This document shows, in pieces, positions 1 through 6,396 of a stretch of 7,741 nt of DNA (position 1 is the stretch's first letter; each line of letters starts with the position of its first letter). A program made the position numbers and the translations under genes. The notes beneath the pieces are model-generated. The model saw only the letters and a list, made by a program, of their open reading frames with translations. It did no database searches and was not told where the DNA came from. This DNA comes from Kiritimatiellia bacterium (GTDB lineage Bacteria > Verrucomicrobiota > Kiritimatiellia > RFP12 > UBA3636), in NCBI GenBank assembly GCA_016295275.1, contig JAEDLN010000112.1, positions 1 to 7,741 of the forward strand. The letters are read 5' to 3'.

Positions 1-360
1 CCGATGGCGCGGCGGCGCGATGGGGACATCGCGCCCTACCGCCAAGCCGCACGAGGGGAGCGCGGAAACTGGGGCGCGAGGCGCGGGGACACGAGCGAGT
101 GGTGCGGCGAGGGGCGCGGCGAGGGGCACGCGCGAGGGGGCACGCGCGAGGGGACGCACGGCGAGGGGACACGAGCGTGGCGCGAGGGCGTGGGGCGAGG
201 GGGCGCGGGTCGGGAGGTCCGGCGGCCAGTAGGGGGGCGGAGAGGGTTGTGCGGAGGGGATGGTACGGGTGGACGCAGAGGCGGTTTTTTGATAGGCTAC
301 GCGAACCGGAAAAGACGGAGACGAATCGTCTGAGGAATTCAATTACAAGGGGGAAAAACC
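1..360. other. Gene-free leader region, GC-rich
   Basis: I find no convincing gene here. All three forward frames are fairly open, but only because the DNA has very few T bases. Their translations are low-complexity strings of Gly, Arg, Glu and Ala with no recognisable motif. The first 240 bases are G-rich and repetitive (see the repeat entry). From about 280 the composition becomes mixed and leads into a good Shine-Dalgarno for the first gene: AAGGGGG at 347-353, seven bases before the ATG at 361. A short palindrome, GACGA-A-TCGTC, lies at 320-330 and could be an operator, but nothing else supports that. TTGATA at 289-294 resembles a -35 box but has no good -10 partner. Confidence 0.6.
107..202 (+). 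repeat. Degenerate GCGAGGGG tandem repeat, potential G-quadruplex tract
   Basis: The octamer GCGAGGGG occurs at 107, 119, 132, 146, 161 and 195, with a one-base variant at 182. The first five copies are spaced 12, 13, 14 and 15 bases apart. GGGGCACGCGCGAGGGG occurs twice as overlapping exact copies at 123-139 and 137-153. GGGGACACGAGCG occurs at 85-97 and again at 165-177. Between 121 and 180 there are 33 G, 15 C, 11 A and only 1 T. Runs of four or five G recur every 10-15 bases, with one wider gap between 168 and 192. The plus strand could therefore form G-quadruplexes, although the loops are long (about 8-12 bases between runs). Function is unknown. It lies about 160 bases upstream of the first gene. 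Confidence 0.7.
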
Positions 361-1260
361 ATGCACAAGAGAAACGGCTTTTTGTTGTTGGTTCTCGGTT
401 TTGTTTTGACGGGATTTGCGTATGCGCAAGACGTGGCGGCGGACGTTCCCGAGACGGCGAGCATTGAGCGAGCGGAGAATGGAATTCGAACGAAAGGCGC
501 GGCGCTTGGGGAATGGACGCAGGATTACGAGGCGGCATTGGCGTTGGCCAAGGCGGAGAAAAAGCCGGTTTTATTGAATTTCACGGGAAGCGACTGGTGT
601 TATTGGTGCAAGCTGATGGATCAGGGCGTTTTTTCCAAGCCGGAGTGGAAGAAATGGGCTGCGAAGCATTTGGTTTGCGTTTGGGTGGATTTTCCAAGAA
701 ATCCGGCATTGGTTCCGGACATCTACCGGCAACGCAACGAGACGCTCTCCCAACGTCATGACGTGCAAGGGTATCCGACCTTTGTTTTGATTCGTCCGGA
801 GACCGAGGAAGCCGTTTGGAGCGGCGGTGCGACGCGGCAACCGACGCCGGCGTGGTTCCGGGACGAGATTTCGAAAGCGCTTTTGACCGTTGTTGCGAAG
901 GATACGGTCGAACAAACGCTCGATCCGGCGCGTGCGAAGGCGTTTCTCGAAAAGCAAGCGCAGGTTGCGGAGATCCGGAAGCAGCTCAACGAACTGGACG
1001 AACAGTTTGCGCAGTGGGCGGAGCCGCAGCTCGAGAAGCTCAAATCGGTGCAACGGGATTTGCAGGCGGCGGAGTCCACCAATCGTGCCGAGGACGCAAA
1101 AGCCCTCCGGAAAGAATTGGACCGGATGGGGAAGAGTTTGCAAAAGAAGTTCTCGGAAAAAGGGAACGAAATGGCAAAGAAGGCAAAACCGCTGATGGAC
1201 AAAGCAGAGAAGCTGTCCGGAGAATTGCTGCCGTTTTCGAAGGATTTCTTTCAAGAATAG
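361..1260 (+). CDS. Exported thioredoxin-fold protein with C-terminal coiled coil
   Basis: This 299-residue protein starts with a Sec signal peptide: basic MHKR, a hydrophobic core, and a likely cleavage after A-Y-A at residue 22. It should therefore act in the periplasm. Residues about 50-175 form a thioredoxin-like domain. The redox motif is C80-Y-W-C83 inside 'FTGSDWCYWCKLMD', and the cis-proline is P139 in 'GYPTF'. The 'TGSDWC.WC' style is common in PVC-group bacteria. Residues about 190-290 are charged, heptad-like helix rich in Glu, Lys, Gln and Leu, so a coiled coil is likely. That tail is not part of the usual thioredoxin fold. The likely role is disulfide reduction or exchange on envelope proteins, with the tail for dimerisation or partner binding; substrate unknown. 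The start has a good Shine-Dalgarno at 347-353. The next gene begins 8 bases after the stop. Confidence 0.85.
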   Translation: MHKRNGFLLLVLGFVLTGFAYAQDVAADVPETASIERAENGIRTKGAALGEWTQDYEAALALAKAEKKPVLLNFTGSDWCYWCKLMDQGVFSKPEWKKWAAKHLVCVWVDFPRNPALVPDIYRQRNETLSQRHDVQGYPTFVLIRPETEEAVWSGGATRQPTPAWFRDEISKALLTVVAKDTVEQTLDPARAKAFLEKQAQVAEIRKQLNELDEQFAQWAEPQLEKLKSVQRDLQAAESTNRAEDAKALRKELDRMGKSLQKKFSEKGNEMAKKAKPLMDKAEKLSGELLPFSKDFFQE

Positions 1261-1262
1261 GG
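1259..1262 (+). promoter_or_regulatory. Shine-Dalgarno deciding the UDG start
   Basis: AGGG overlaps the stop codon of the upstream thioredoxin gene and sits six bases before ATG 1269. It supports translation of the glycosylase starting at 1269, coupled to the gene before it. An in-frame start at 816 would run deep inside the thioredoxin gene. Confidence 0.5.
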
Positions 1263-1268
1263 CGTTAC

Positions 1269-2150
1269 ATGAGCAAGAGAACGGAAGCCAAAAGGATTTT
1301 GGAAGAGCTTCATACCTACTTGGATATCGAGATTCAGCAAGGACGTCGCATGGTCTCGTTGGATCCGGCGGTTGTGCAGAGCTTTTTGACGCGCAAAACG
1401 GTTTCCTTGCCGAAACCGGCTCCGGCGGCGGTGCCGTCCAAGCGGGCGGTACCGGTCGCGAAGTCGGAGTCTGTCCCTGTAGCGGCCGGAGCGGCGGCTT
1501 TGGCGGAACGGGCCTCGGGCTCGCCGGTCGAGCAGGCGGAGAAGACCGTATCGGCGCGTGTCGCAGGAGCTCAGAGTCTGGAAGAGATTGCGGCGGCGGT
1601 CTGTACGTGCGGGGCGTGTCATCTGGCGAAAACCCGTCAGAAGGCCGTTCCCGGCGTCGGCAATGGCGCATCGCCGGACATCCTATTCGTCGGAGAAGCT
1701 CCGGGGGCGGACGAAGACAAGCAGGGGGAGCCATTTGTCGGACGGGCCGGGCAGCTTCTCACGAAGATGATTGCCGCCATGGGGTATACGCGCGAGCAGG
1801 TATTCATTGCGAACATCATCAAATGCCGTCCACCGGAGAATCGCACGCCGACGCCGGATGAAATGACGGTTTGTCTCCCTTATCTGAAACAGCAGATTTC
1901 GCTTATCCGTCCGAAGACGATCATTGCGCTTGGTGCGACAGCCTGCAAAGGGCTGTTGGGGCAAGGGGTTACGATTTCTTCGATACGCGGCATTTGGCAG
2001 CAGTTCGGCGGCATTCCGCTGATGCCGACCTTCCATCCGGCGTATTTGCTGCGCGTTCCCTCTGCCAAGGCGGCGGCGTGGGAAGACTTGAAAAAGGTGC
2101 TGTCGAAATTAGGCAGACCCGTACCCGCCCCGACCAAAAAGCAAGTTTAG
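1269..2150 (+). CDS. udg: Family 4 uracil-DNA glycosylase (4Fe-4S)
   Basis: This 293-residue cytoplasmic enzyme removes uracil from DNA to start base excision repair. The catalytic domain is about residues 105-285. Four cysteines have the family 4 spacing for an iron-sulfur cluster: C114 and C117 (C-G-A-C), then C186 ('IIKCRPPENR') and C202. Motif A is 'GEAPGADEDKQGEPFVGRAG' starting at G142, with the GEAPG signature of the uracil pocket. Motif B is 'HPAYLLR' starting at H256. The first 100 or so residues are an extension absent from the minimal enzymes of about 190-200 residues. It has a charged helical start (1-45), then an Ala/Pro/Val-rich linker (about 46-100) that looks disordered. ATG 1269 was chosen because it follows the upstream stop by 8 bases and has AGGG at 1259-1262. 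Its role in this cluster is probably general housekeeping repair. Confidence 0.93.
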   Translation: MSKRTEAKRILEELHTYLDIEIQQGRRMVSLDPAVVQSFLTRKTVSLPKPAPAAVPSKRAVPVAKSESVPVAAGAAALAERASGSPVEQAEKTVSARVAGAQSLEEIAAAVCTCGACHLAKTRQKAVPGVGNGASPDILFVGEAPGADEDKQGEPFVGRAGQLLTKMIAAMGYTREQVFIANIIKCRPPENRTPTPDEMTVCLPYLKQQISLIRPKTIIALGATACKGLLGQGVTISSIRGIWQQFGGIPLMPTFHPAYLLRVPSAKAAAWEDLKKVLSKLGRPVPAPTKKQV

Positions 2151-2180
2151 TCCGCTTCCTTGATTCCATTCTTTTTTGCC

Positions 2181-3311
2181 ATGAACGAAATTGTCGATAC
2201 CGTTGTTCCGCCTTCGCCTCAGCCGCAACCGCAGCCGCAGCCGCCGTTGGAGCCGCCGCAGAGACGAAACTGGTCTCATATCTGGAAATCGCTCGGATTC
2301 GGGTGTTTCGGGTGCGGGTGTTTTGCCGCTTTGGCCGTGCTTGTCGTTTTGATGATCATGGTTCTTTCCCTCATTGGGCTAGTCGGAAGTGCGATCGAAG
2401 AGGCGAACAAACCGGACATCGGTTTGCCGGATCTCGAGACCGCGAAGATGTTGAATCTGGATTTGCCGGAAGAAACGGAAGAGACGCCTTTGGTTCTGTA
2501 CGTTCCCATCAAAGGCGAAATCATGGAAACGATGGGAGAAAGTCTGTTCAGCGTCCCCTTGAAGGGCGATTGCATGACAGCGCTCCGGAATATCCAAATG
2601 GCGGTGCACGACGATCGGATCAGCGGTCTGTTTCTGGAGATCGACAGTCCGGGAGGGGAAGTCACGTTGAGTGACACCATCTGGAAAGCGATTCAGGATT
2701 TCAAGGCAGCGGACGAGAATCGGTATGTGGTAGCGCTTTTCAAATCGACGGCGGCGTCCGGCGCGTATTACATTGCCACGGCGGCGGACTACATTGTCGC
2801 GCATCCGACGACGATAACGGGTTCGATCGGCGTCCTTATCGAGTCGTACAACGTCAAAGACCTGACGGATCGGCTTGGCATCAAGAGCGTAGCCATTACA
2901 TCCGGCGAGAACAAGACGATCCTGAGTCCGTTCGAGACCGTGACGGAGGAGCAGAAGCGCATTATCCAGCGCATAGTCGACGAGGATTACGCGCGTTTTG
3001 TCTCGTTGGTTGCGGCGGGGCGCCGATTGCCCGAGGAAAGGGTTCGTGCGTTGGCGGACGGGCGAGTAATCGGTGCAAAGGACGCCTTGTCGGCGGGGCT
3101 TGTGGACAAGCTGGGCTATTTTTCGGATGTCCGCGTCGAGTTTTCGCGCTTTTTCAGCGAAGAGCCCGAGTTTGTCGTCTATTCCTCGAACGAATCGTTT
3201 TTGCGGGCGTTGCTGGATCCGAATTACATCGGAGCCTGTCTGCACCAGACGATTCGGTTATCCGGCGAGCATTCGGAGCGCACGTTCGGCGGGATGAGAA
3301 AATCGTTTTAG
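2181..3311 (+). CDS. sppA: Signal peptide peptidase SppA (S49 family)
   Basis: This 376-residue membrane serine protease probably degrades leftover signal peptides and helps envelope quality control. The order is a proline-rich cytoplasmic tail with a Q-P repeat (13-22), a cysteine cluster G-C-F-G-C-G-C (41-47), one transmembrane helix (about 48-70), then an S49 domain outside the membrane (about 103-325). The Ser/Lys dyad is visible: S193 in 'AASGAYY' and K245 in 'SGENKTILSP'. Their 52-residue spacing equals that of Bacillus subtilis SppA (S147/K199). The length fits the short, single-domain form, not the duplicated E. coli form of about 600 residues. ATG 2181 has no Shine-Dalgarno and follows a pyrimidine-rich stretch. 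An in-frame TTG at 2160 would add seven residues but also lacks one. Translation may be coupled to the udg gene, whose stop is 30 bases upstream. Confidence 0.93.
   Translation: MNEIVDTVVPPSPQPQPQPQPPLEPPQRRNWSHIWKSLGFGCFGCGCFAALAVLVVLMIMVLSLIGLVGSAIEEANKPDIGLPDLETAKMLNLDLPEETEETPLVLYVPIKGEIMETMGESLFSVPLKGDCMTALRNIQMAVHDDRISGLFLEIDSPGGEVTLSDTIWKAIQDFKAADENRYVVALFKSTAASGAYYIATAADYIVAHPTTITGSIGVLIESYNVKDLTDRLGIKSVAITSGENKTILSPFETVTEEQKRIIQRIVDEDYARFVSLVAAGRRLPEERVRALADGRVIGAKDALSAGLVDKLGYFSDVRVEFSRFFSEEPEFVVYSSNESFLRALLDPNYIGACLHQTIRLSGEHSERTFGGMRKSF
2220..2243 (+). repeat. CAGCCG hexanucleotide repeat inside sppA
   Basis: Four tandem hexamers (CAGCCG, CAACCG, CAGCCG, CAGCCG) encode the Gln-Pro repeat in the cytoplasmic tail of SppA. 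Slippage by a whole unit would keep the reading frame, so the tail length may vary between strains. Confidence 0.8.
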
Positions 3312-3384
3312 CGAGGAAATGCGGGGAGCGACTTTTCGGCGTTGACGGGAAGGGGCTCCGGAAAAAGGATTCGGAAGAAGAACG
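3312..3384 (+). other. sppA-ddl intergenic gap
   Basis: This 73-base gap is the longest between genes in the run and is the likeliest place for a second promoter. TTGACG at 3342-3347 resembles a -35 box. Seventeen bases on is AAGGAT (3365-3370), a poor -10 with three of six consensus matches. No hairpin with a U-tract is seen. The Shine-Dalgarno for ddl is GGAAG at 3373-3377. Confidence 0.35.
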
Positions 3385-4317
3385 ATGGAAAAGAAATTTC
3401 ACAACATAGCCGTTCTGATGGGCGGCGGATCGAGCGAGCGGGAGATATCCCTTTTGTCGGGAGCTGCCGTTTCCGGTGCATTGAAGGAAGCCGGGTATTG
3501 CGTAACGCCGGTAGAGGTTTCCCGGGACAACCGGTTTGCGTTGCCGGCGGGGACGGAGGCGGTCTTCATTATGTTGCACGGAGCCTTTGGCGAGGACGGC
3601 CGCGTCCAGAGCCTATTGGACGGCATGGGCATTCCGTATACGGGGTCCGGCGCGGCGTCTTCGCGCAACAGTTTTGACAAAGGGCTGTCGCGCAAGGTGT
3701 TTGCGGCGGCGGGCGTTTCGATAGCGGAGGGATATCTGTTGCGCAAGGAATCGTGTACGGGAAGCGTTCCGGCGTCGAAGCTGTCCTTTCCGGTTGTTGT
3801 GAAAGCGACCTGCCAAGGATCGAGTGTCGGCGTCTACATTGTCCATACGCAATCCGATTGGGAGCATGCGGTCGGGGACGTTTTCCGGTATGGCGACGAA
3901 GCGGTTGTGGAGCGTTTCATTGCCGGGCGCGAGTGGAGCGTACCGATCATCGGGGACGGGATCGTATTGCCGATGATGGAGATGACGCCGTCGACGGAGC
4001 GCGGCTGGTACGATTGGGATGCCAAGTACAAGGACGGATCCGGAACGGTTTATCGCTTTCCCGGCGACAATCCGGGCGATGCCGAAACGGTGGCGCGGGC
4101 GGAAGCGTTGGCGCTGAAGGCGTATCGAGCGTTAGGCGCGCGCGGGATGGGGCGGGTCGACATCCGCGTCAATCCGCGGGGCGAGTTGTTCGTATTGGAG
4201 AACAACAGCATTCCCGGCTGCACGTCGCACAGCATTTTGCCGCAAGCGGGGCGGAAGGCGGGCATTTCCTTCCCGGAGCTCTGTTCGCGGATTGTGGAGA
4301 CGGCGAGATGCGGCTGA
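3385..4317 (+). CDS. ddl: D-alanine--D-alanine ligase
   Basis: This 310-residue cytoplasmic ATP-grasp enzyme joins two D-alanines to give the dipeptide of peptidoglycan precursors. The N-terminal motif 'GGGSSEREIS' begins at residue 13 and includes E18, equivalent to E. coli DdlB E15. 'HGAFGEDGRVQ' and 'GSSVGV' are the usual substrate and ATP loop signatures. Metal ligands are D259, E272 and N274, with the same spacing as DdlB D257/E270/N272. The omega loop reads Y209-D-W-D-A-K-Y215. The last Tyr, matching DdlB Y216, is kept, which favours D-Ala-D-Ala over D-Ala-D-Lac. The middle Tyr of the usual YDYEAKY is Trp. The metal motif is E-N-N-S-I-P-G, where E-x-N-T-x-P-G is usual. Length is normal. 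The stop overlaps the start of ftsQ by 10 bases, so the two are probably coupled in translation. murB and murC, often just upstream in other bacteria, are absent. Confidence 0.96.
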   Translation: MEKKFHNIAVLMGGGSSEREISLLSGAAVSGALKEAGYCVTPVEVSRDNRFALPAGTEAVFIMLHGAFGEDGRVQSLLDGMGIPYTGSGAASSRNSFDKGLSRKVFAAAGVSIAEGYLLRKESCTGSVPASKLSFPVVVKATCQGSSVGVYIVHTQSDWEHAVGDVFRYGDEAVVERFIAGREWSVPIIGDGIVLPMMEMTPSTERGWYDWDAKYKDGSGTVYRFPGDNPGDAETVARAEALALKAYRALGARGMGRVDIRVNPRGELFVLENNSIPGCTSHSILPQAGRKAGISFPELCSRIVETARCG

Positions 4318-5102
4318 GGAGCGGAATCTCCTTGACCCTGGCGACGGCTGGGATTGTGGCTTGCGTGCTTCTGCTTTGGCGGGGGCTGTGGCTCTATTTG
4401 TTCGTCCGCAATCCGCAGTACGAAATCAAGAATCTGTCGATTGAGACGGGCGTCGCCAAGACGGCGACGGAGATTTGCGAGCTGACGGGTTTGCGCGAGG
4501 GCGTCAATCTGTTTTCGTTCAGCGCGGCGAAATTGCGCGAGCAGATTTTATTTGACACGCTCAACATTTCGGAAGCGGAGATTTCGAAGAAATTGCCGGA
4601 TAGCGTCCGGATCGTGGTACGCGACCGCGTACCCGTCTTGCGGCTTGGTCCGACATCGACGGTTTTGGATCGCGACGGGTTGGTCTTCACGATGCTGTCG
4701 CAGGATGCGGACCGGTATCGTGCGATTCCGATCGTAGAGGACGGGAACACGCGCATCGACTTCCGGACGGGGCGCAGGCTGCGCGGGGTAGCGGGCACGC
4801 CGACATCCCAGGAAGGGCGCATCATGCGCGTATTGGAGCTCCTGAACATGATTGAGAAGACGCCGGAGATCAAGGTATCCGTTTTGTATATCGACATCAG
4901 CGACGACATTTATCTGCGGATGCAGGATTCGGCGAACTACGAGATCAAGCTGATTTGGGAGGAAATTGCCGACGATGCTTCGTTGCGGATGGCGTTGCAG
5001 TTGGTATCGGATGTTTTGCGCGGACCGTATGTCCGCGGGCGTCGCAGTATTTTGGTACAGTTGGAGCCGGAACCGCATGTGACGTGCGGGGTCGGGTTCT
5101 AG
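4308..5102 (+). CDS. ftsQ: Cell division protein FtsQ (POTRA domain)
   Basis: This 264-residue bitopic inner-membrane protein would link cytoplasmic division proteins to periplasmic wall synthesis through FtsB and FtsL. It has a short basic cytoplasmic start (MRLR), one transmembrane helix at about residues 9-33, then a POTRA domain at about 38-107 that starts at 'YEIKNLSIETG'. Within it are the typical G65-V-N-L-F69 turn and 'LPDSVRIVVRDRVPV' (96-110), matching the family pattern 'P..v.I.v.eR.Pva'. A beta domain follows to the C-terminus, starting at 'TVLDRDGLVF'. FtsQ sequences are poorly conserved, so the identification rests on topology, POTRA pattern and position between ddl and ftsA. 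ATG 4308 was chosen because GGAG at 4296-4299 is well placed. The open frame extends far upstream, but only through ddl. Confidence 0.9.
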   Translation: MRLRSGISLTLATAGIVACVLLLWRGLWLYLFVRNPQYEIKNLSIETGVAKTATEICELTGLREGVNLFSFSAAKLREQILFDTLNISEAEISKKLPDSVRIVVRDRVPVLRLGPTSTVLDRDGLVFTMLSQDADRYRAIPIVEDGNTRIDFRTGRRLRGVAGTPTSQEGRIMRVLELLNMIEKTPEIKVSVLYIDISDDIYLRMQDSANYEIKLIWEEIADDASLRMALQLVSDVLRGPYVRGRRSILVQLEPEPHVTCGVGF

Positions 5103-5136
5103 CCGTGGAACAAAGATTTATCGGGCGAGGAAACGT

Positions 5137-6396
5137 ATGGCTTCATCGATGATTGCCGTTGTAGAGATGGGCACGAGCCGGATGCTGGGAGCGACCGGCG
5201 AGTATTTGCAGGATGGGAGCGTCCGGTTGATTTCGCTCGTATCGCAGCCGTCATCCGGTTTGCGTGGCGGCGTGATCATCGACAGGGACAATGTGGTCAG
5301 GAGCGTGCAGGAGCTGTTGGGCAAGTTGCAGGCGAAAACGAAAGAAGCCCTGAATGCGAAAGTGGACATTGCAACGGTCTCGCTTCTGTGCACCAGCGGG
5401 GAAATTTCGTGCGACACCTGCACGAAAATCATGCCGATAGCCTCTCCCGACCATTACATCACTGAGGAGGACTGCGCGCTGTTGATCAAGCAGTTGAACG
5501 AAGTCCCCGTTTCGCCGGAGCGGCAGATGATCGCCAAGGTTCGCACGAATTGGTTTGTCGATTCCGTCCGTTGCGACAAGCCTGCCAATCTGAAAGGCGG
5601 CGAATTGATGTTGCAGGGATTGATCGTCCACACCCTATCGAGCCGTCTGAATCTGTTTTTGGACGTTTTGGAAGAAGCGAATGTCGAAACCGATTACGAA
5701 CGGATTTACGTCCCGGCCATGACGGCGGCTCAGGTAGGGCTGGACAAGGAGCAGCAGCGGATTGGCACGCTGCTGTTGGATTTGGGGGGAGACACGACTT
5801 CGTGGTGCGTCTTCCACAATGGCGGCATCATTTCCGTCGGCAGCATTCCGATTGGCGGCGACCACATCACGAACGATCTGATGGCCGGTTTTTGCACGGG
5901 ATCGACCATGTCTGCGGAGAATTTGAAACGGATGCACGGAAGTGCGGTTTTGGACGGCATCGATTCCTCGGTTCGCGTCAAGCTTCCGACCGAGTTGGGC
6001 GGCGAAGCCCGCACGGCGAGTCTCCGTTCGGTTGCGATGGTTGTCAATGCCCGTTTGGAAGAGACGCTCAACATTGTCCGGGAGCTTTTAGGGGAGCAGG
6101 TCCTCGATTGTCTGGGCGGCGGCATCGTATTAAGCGGCAACGGTTCCTTGCTGAATGGTGCGACGCGGCTTGTGGAGCAGGTATTCGGGAAGCCCTGTTC
6201 TCTGATCCGGCTGGAAACCGGCTTTGCGGAGATTGACCGGAATCCGACGGATACGGCGGCGCTTTGGGGTGCGTTGGTTCAGACGGCCCGGTACGAATTG
6301 CATTCGGAGTTGCAGCGAAGAGAGCGAGGGCTATTCAAGCGTCTATTCGGCTGGATGGCGGATTTCTTCTTTGAGCAGGGAGGAAGCGAGAAATGA
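5137..6396 (+). CDS. ftsA: Cell division protein FtsA (actin-like FtsZ tether)
   Basis: This 419-residue actin-fold protein anchors FtsZ filaments to the inner face of the membrane. The phosphate-1 motif is V-V-E10-M-G-T-S-R, where Asp is usual in place of E10. The phosphate-2 motif is D215-L-G-G-D-T-T221, where the third Gly of D-x-G-G-G-T is Asp219. The adenosine motif near 327-337 reads 'GGGIVLSGNGS', where 'GIVLTGGGA' is typical. The helix 'SAENLKRMHGSAV' before the second half of the fold is typical of FtsA. The C-terminus has the expected amphipathic membrane-targeting helix, 'GLFKRLFGWMADFFF'. Length is normal. GAGG at 5127-5130 supports the start at 5137. Its stop overlaps the ftsZ start (ATGA), so the two are coupled. 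The substitutions may lower or change ATP use, but identity is clear. Confidence 0.95.
   Translation: MASSMIAVVEMGTSRMLGATGEYLQDGSVRLISLVSQPSSGLRGGVIIDRDNVVRSVQELLGKLQAKTKEALNAKVDIATVSLLCTSGEISCDTCTKIMPIASPDHYITEEDCALLIKQLNEVPVSPERQMIAKVRTNWFVDSVRCDKPANLKGGELMLQGLIVHTLSSRLNLFLDVLEEANVETDYERIYVPAMTAAQVGLDKEQQRIGTLLLDLGGDTTSWCVFHNGGIISVGSIPIGGDHITNDLMAGFCTGSTMSAENLKRMHGSAVLDGIDSSVRVKLPTELGGEARTASLRSVAMVVNARLEETLNIVRELLGEQVLDCLGGGIVLSGNGSLLNGATRLVEQVFGKPCSLIRLETGFAEIDRNPTDTAALWGALVQTARYELHSELQRRERGLFKRLFGWMADFFFEQGGSEK
6378..6383 (+). promoter_or_regulatory. Shine-Dalgarno for ftsZ inside ftsA
   Basis: GGGAGG lies nine bases before ATG 6393 within the last codons of ftsA. It is the strongest ribosome-binding site in the cluster, which fits the usual need for more FtsZ than FtsA, and it favours 6393 over the later in-frame ATGs at 6411 and 6414. 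Confidence 0.6.

Noticed and set aside
4..467. Overlapping forward open frames at 4-333, 20-232 and 99-467
   Set aside because: They are open only because the tract lacks T. The translations are Gly/Arg/Ala/Glu low complexity with no motif, and the last runs into the signal peptide region of the real gene at 361 in another frame.
816..1268. Upstream start for the glycosylase at 816
   Set aside because: It would overlap 445 bases of the thioredoxin gene. ATG 1269 has a Shine-Dalgarno and follows the previous stop by 8 bases.
571..1734. Long leftward open frame of 387 codons
   Set aside because: It is Arg/Pro/Leu-rich and antisense to two well-supported genes, with no recognisable domain.
2160..2180. 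TTG start for sppA seven codons upstream
   Set aside because: There is no Shine-Dalgarno and it is a rarer start codon. ATG 2181 gives the typical charged, proline-rich cytoplasmic beginning, though the choice is not certain.
2379..3245. Leftward open frame of 288 codons
   Set aside because: It is an Arg-rich shadow of sppA on the opposite strand.
3342..3370. Promoter TTGACG-17-AAGGAT ahead of ddl
   Set aside because: The -10 box matches only three of six consensus bases, and the implied leader would be too short to hold the ddl ribosome site cleanly.
3753..4307. Upstream extension of the ftsQ frame through ddl
   Set aside because: It is an Arg/Gly-rich translation antiphase to ddl. The FtsQ-like topology starts at ATG 4308 with a placed ribosome site.
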